A stretch of 64,000 nucleotides of DNA, taken from positions 1,072,491 to 1,136,490 of the forward strand of contig JAJOHG010000008.1 in NCBI GenBank assembly GCA_021029095.1. Reading direction: 5' to 3'. Each line of letters opens with the position of its first letter. Positions within the stretch are counted from its first letter, which is position 1. The translations under genes and the position numbers were made by a program. The notes under the pieces were generated by a model. It was given only the letters and a program-made list of their open reading frames with translations. It was not told where the DNA came from and ran no database searches. This stretch comes from Phellopilus nigrolimitatus (taxonomy: Eukaryota > Basidiomycota > Agaricomycetes > Hymenochaetales > Hymenochaetaceae). Of the stretch, positions 60,601 to 64,000 are shown in pieces.

Positions 60601-62194
60601 TTGTGCCCGTAAGTCAACTCACTGTCTCGCTGTATAGGATCATGCGCAATCCCGCTGAGCATCGTGAACCGCGAGTTTTCGTCCAAACCGAAGCGCTCGC
60701 CCATCCAAGGAAAAAAGTGCGTGAGACTGTAATGCCTTCCACATACGCCCTTCGGGATTCCCGTGCTGCCCGTCGTGAACGAGAGGGTGCCGACACTATC
60801 AGGGCCAATGACAACGTTCGGATCGATGTCGGCCAGATGCGTGTGAGCCTTCAGAACGTCGTTCGTCAGTCCTGGGGTAACACCACCCACGATGGATCCG
60901 TCGGCGAGGAGCTCAAGAGCAGGAACTTCGACACGAATATTCACTTCTGTGGAGATGAATTCTCGGACGGTCGGGCTGAGCACACCGGCGCCCTTCAAAA
61001 CGATAAGTGCGCGCGGTTTCGCGACTTTGAGATAGACCGTCTGACGAGTTGGTGGGTACGCAGGGTCTTTGTGCGTATTAGTTTATAGTATGTAGTGACA
61101 TTGTGAAATAATGTGAGCGTACCGATGACAGAAAATGTCGCTCCGGCTTTCAGTACGGCCATCACGGCAACGACAAGGTCAACGCTGCGATGTGCGTACA
61201 CCATCACAACCTCTTCGCGCTGCACACCATTTTGTAGAAGGTGGTGCGCAAGGATGTTCGACGCGTTCCGGATCGCACTGTAAGTGAACACTATCCGCTC
61301 GTGCGTCGGCGTGTACTGGATCACGCAGGGCCTATCGGGGTGCTGGCGCGCATTTCGCGAGAAGACATCCGTGATCGCGCCTTTGAAGTCGCACCAATGC
61401 AAATCCGCGGTGGGGTCAGGCAACCGTGCGCGCTGAGCGGGAGTCAGAAGTGGGATCGAGCCTATAGCTGCCAGGGGCGAAGAACCCAACTTGCGCAAAA
61501 GAGCAGAAAGCTGATCGACAATGCAGGTGATTCGAAGCGGCGTGAATAGGAGCGAGTTGTACAAGATCCTAAGCGAGATGTGCGGTGCGAGTGAAGCGCG
61601 GGACGAGGCGGCGGCTGTGGGACGAACTATGAAGATCGTCAAGTCGGATGTCAGACTCGTCGAACGTATAAATTCATCCTGAGGCTCGTCTGTCTCGTCG
61701 AAGAAACGCACTCGGAAAAGCGGACGCGAGTCGTCTGTCTTTAATGCGTCCACGACAGCCTCGAACGGCACCGGATCCTCCTCGACCTCCTTCTCGACCT
61801 GCTGCACTCGTCGTACGACCGCCCAGAACGGATCTGTGGGATCGACAGAAAGCCTGAGCAACAGAGGATCGCTTGCAGATGCTGAAGAAGAGGCAATTAC
61901 GAGGTCTGTGTCGCCAGTGTATCTATGCAGCAGCACGACGAACGCAGCGAGCAGGAGATGGAACGCCGACGGTCGATCTTTGGCGACATCTTCCGGCTCA
62001 TCCTGGCCGTCTTCGGTATCGTCGAACAGAGCAAGCTTGAGCAGACTGAGAGAGGCCTGTTCGCTGAGCTCTACGGTCTGTACGGCCTCAACGACCTTGC
62101 TCGTTCCTGACGGCCTCGGGTAGTCTGTCGGCAGCGCTATCGCCGGCAAATTTTGCAGTCTCGAAAGCACGCGCTGAAGGCGAGCGTCGCCCAT
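57602..62194 (-). CDS. LYS2: L-2-aminoadipate reductase (alpha-aminoadipate reductase)
   Basis: NRPS-like enzyme that activates alpha-aminoadipate, tethers it and reduces it to the semialdehyde in fungal lysine biosynthesis. Exons in coding order: 61123-62194, 60623-61066, 59578-60567, 58644-59509, 58235-58580, 57602-58176; 1,430 residues, in line with Lys2. An N-terminal condensation-like part comes first. The adenylation domain shows [38 protein letters not shown] and [29 protein letters not shown] closes the domain and [14 protein letters not shown] carries the phosphopantetheine Ser. The NADPH reductase domain shows [17 protein letters not shown], the catalytic YGQSK and [15 protein letters not shown]. 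The start [15 protein letters not shown] was preferred over an in-frame upstream extension with no family resemblance. A separately encoded phosphopantetheinyl transferase would be required. Confidence 0.97.
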
Positions 62195-64000
62195 GCTACA
62201 GGCCACCCGGAGAGCAGATGACCGTCTCAATGAAATTCTCCTTCTTTGCTCACTCAGGCCGAAATTTCGGCCGTTCGGGCTTGACTCACTCGTGCCAATT
62301 AAGGAAGTCGCAAGGACATTTTGGGATGAGAATTTAAATCTAAGGTGGCGAAACATTCTCGTTGGATTCTTTTTACAAACGAACCGCTGTGGTCTGTGAA
62401 TTTCATTTTTGGATTTGAGAAGTATCGGTTTGCCATAACGTCTCGCATGTGTATTCCAAATTTGTTAACAAGGCGGCTACCCAAGCTTTTCCAGCCACAT
62501 TTAATATTTACGTCAGAAAGTTCCGAGGACTAATTTTGCAGGATCTATTATTATAAGGCACCCTCGATTTCTCCTGAATATCAGGGGAAGGGGAAATCAA
62601 AAGATTTAAAAAAACCGACATGATCACGTCGGTCTCTCAGCTTCCTGGCCTGCTCCGTCAGACTTCTCAGCCGACGGAGGATGAGCAAAGCATCAGCAAA
62701 GCTATTCTCGGCTCAGCCGGATTGATATGCATGAGTACCTACGCACTCTTATTCTAGTCTTACGGGCTTGGACTATGGGCGCTAAGCGGAGATGAGCAGG
62801 TTAAGCACCTGTAAAATTGACATGCATTAGCTCCTTGCATACTTACACGATCTAACCACCTTTGCAGCGCCTTGCACGAGTCAAATAATACCTCTCAAGT
62901 AATATTACATTTTTCTGATGGAATTAGGCGTATCATATCGGCATTATCCTCGTTGACGTCCCTCAGCAGTTTCCTGCCAGATGAGCTGCCGCCGCTGACG
63001 ACTGCCCCCGAGCGCCGCTTCCTAATTTAAGCACGCCATCTGCTCACTCGGAGGCCATCAAAGCTCCCGATAATCAACTTCTGCTTGTCTAAACTTCGAG
63101 TTCTTGAAAACGCCGCGAAGCTCATCAGTGGATATATTTCTACTGCCACACTCCTGGATTTCAAGGCGTGCTCGAGGAGGGCAATCAGTAATAGTGCGAC
63201 CAAAGCGCTGTTGGGATCGAAGTCGATCCCTCCCTATCTTCTGTTTCATTTACTTCTTGATTCATTAATTGTCCGGCGGAAGAGACGCCCTTATGCCGGC
63301 TGCGAAGTACAAAGTAATTATGACTCTGAATAGCATTTGCTTGTCTCTTATTTTATATTTGGGTCGGGACCGGGGGGTGTAAGGCACTTCTAGGTAAACA
63401 TACAAGCACTCTTTTATTATTATCGATTGTTTCGTTTACACGAGTTGTCACCTTGCATGATTCTCGTGGCCATATCGCAATATATACTTGCAAATAGGAC
63501 CTATGTACACAGATCAGATACAATCAACGACAACGCGACGACAATGACAATGACAACAGAAAATCCAAATCCAAATAAAAATCCCGGATATAAGATATGA
63601 CATACAAAACGCCAAGAAAAACAAAGAGAGAAATTAAAGGGGAGTGGGGTGGCATATAGTAGCACTTGCGCACAATTGGCCAGCCTGTGATAGATTGGCG
63701 GACTGCTCAGGCCCGTAAGCTCATTTTTCGAACGTACGCGCTTCGAGGTCCAAATAGGATGCTCCGCCCTCAGACTGCTGCTCGTTTCAGACAGGGTACA
63801 ATCCAAAAGAGCAGGTTAGGCGATGAGTCAATTAGCAATTGATATCGCCTGTACGCACGCTCTTTCTTTTTGGATCGTATCCATCGGTCATGGTCTCCGT
63901 GTTGACTGAAATGTTGACTACGCGAGGATTTAAGCTCTATAAAGAAATAATGGCACATGTGCGATTAATACTTGCATACCAGAAGAGATAGCATATCGGC
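62195..64000. other. Right-end intergenic region
   Basis: About 1.8 kb without a gene I can support. It includes the LYS2 promoter and a dispersed-repeat copy. Short frames at 63085-63333 (+) and 63501-63806 (-) are anonymous. Confidence 0.55.
62727..62910 (+). repeat. Dispersed repeat, copy 2
   Basis: Matches the reverse complement of 12075-12246 over its whole length with many substitutions. Best-preserved blocks are gtaaaattgacatgcattag with the ctcctt word that follows, and gagtcaaataatacctctca. It is 50 kb away and in the opposite orientation. Confidence 0.6.

Overview
The window is nuclear DNA of a filamentous basidiomycete, most likely an Agaricomycete. Genes are dense and on both strands, and nearly all are split by many short introns (48-75 nt typical, GT-AG with GTGCGT/GTAAGT-like donors). 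Two of the families, a DUF6533-like 7TM protein and a DUF7330-like protein, are ones I associate with Agaricomycetes. No bacterial operons, CRISPR, rRNA or tRNA genes were seen. Exon joins below were derived by hand from splice signals, reading phase and family motifs.

Layout. 0-11.5 kb: 3' end of a protein kinase; an unrecognised helical protein with a hydrophobic hairpin; a glyoxylate/hydroxypyruvate reductase (-) divergent from COP9 signalosome subunit 5 (+); ribosomal protein eL20 (-); an orphan stretch; and an MDR-type zinc-less oxidoreductase. 11.5-16.3 kb: an AT-richer, gene-poor, repeat-bearing island with two decayed copies of an unknown gene, a near-perfect foldback element and a dispersed repeat. 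16.3-21.7 kb: a damaged type B carboxylesterase, then a truncated second copy of the oxidoreductase fused behind a duplicated upstream region of the neighbouring GPI-anchored surface protein gene. 22.1-30.2 kb: a large disordered protein (-), a Cdc20/Cdh1-type APC/C activator (-), and glucose-6-phosphate isomerase (+).

30.8-37.4 kb is the most unusual locus: a 1,977-residue protein with ten copies of a C-x2-C-x19-H-x3-C module. All eleven of its introns are in phase 2, and each internal exon carries exactly one module. 38.4-50 kb: a basic repeat protein (-), a small protein (-), a single-pass membrane protein (-), a 13-exon secreted metallophosphoesterase (-), cyclophilin A (+), a small protein (+) and a DUF7330-like protein (+). 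50.3-64 kb: a FluG-type glutamine synthetase-like protein (+), a PTEN-family phosphatase with a broken frame (-), a DUF6533-like membrane protein (-), the lysine-pathway alpha-aminoadipate reductase (-), and an apparently gene-free right end with a second copy of the dispersed repeat.

Most genes are housekeeping and unrelated to each other (glycolysis, lysine synthesis, translation, ubiquitin/NEDD8 control, cell cycle). I see no biosynthetic cluster. Several genes have single-base frame breaks (esterase, PTEN, the 47.5 kb gene) although long neighbours are intact. These are either real decay or residual consensus errors.
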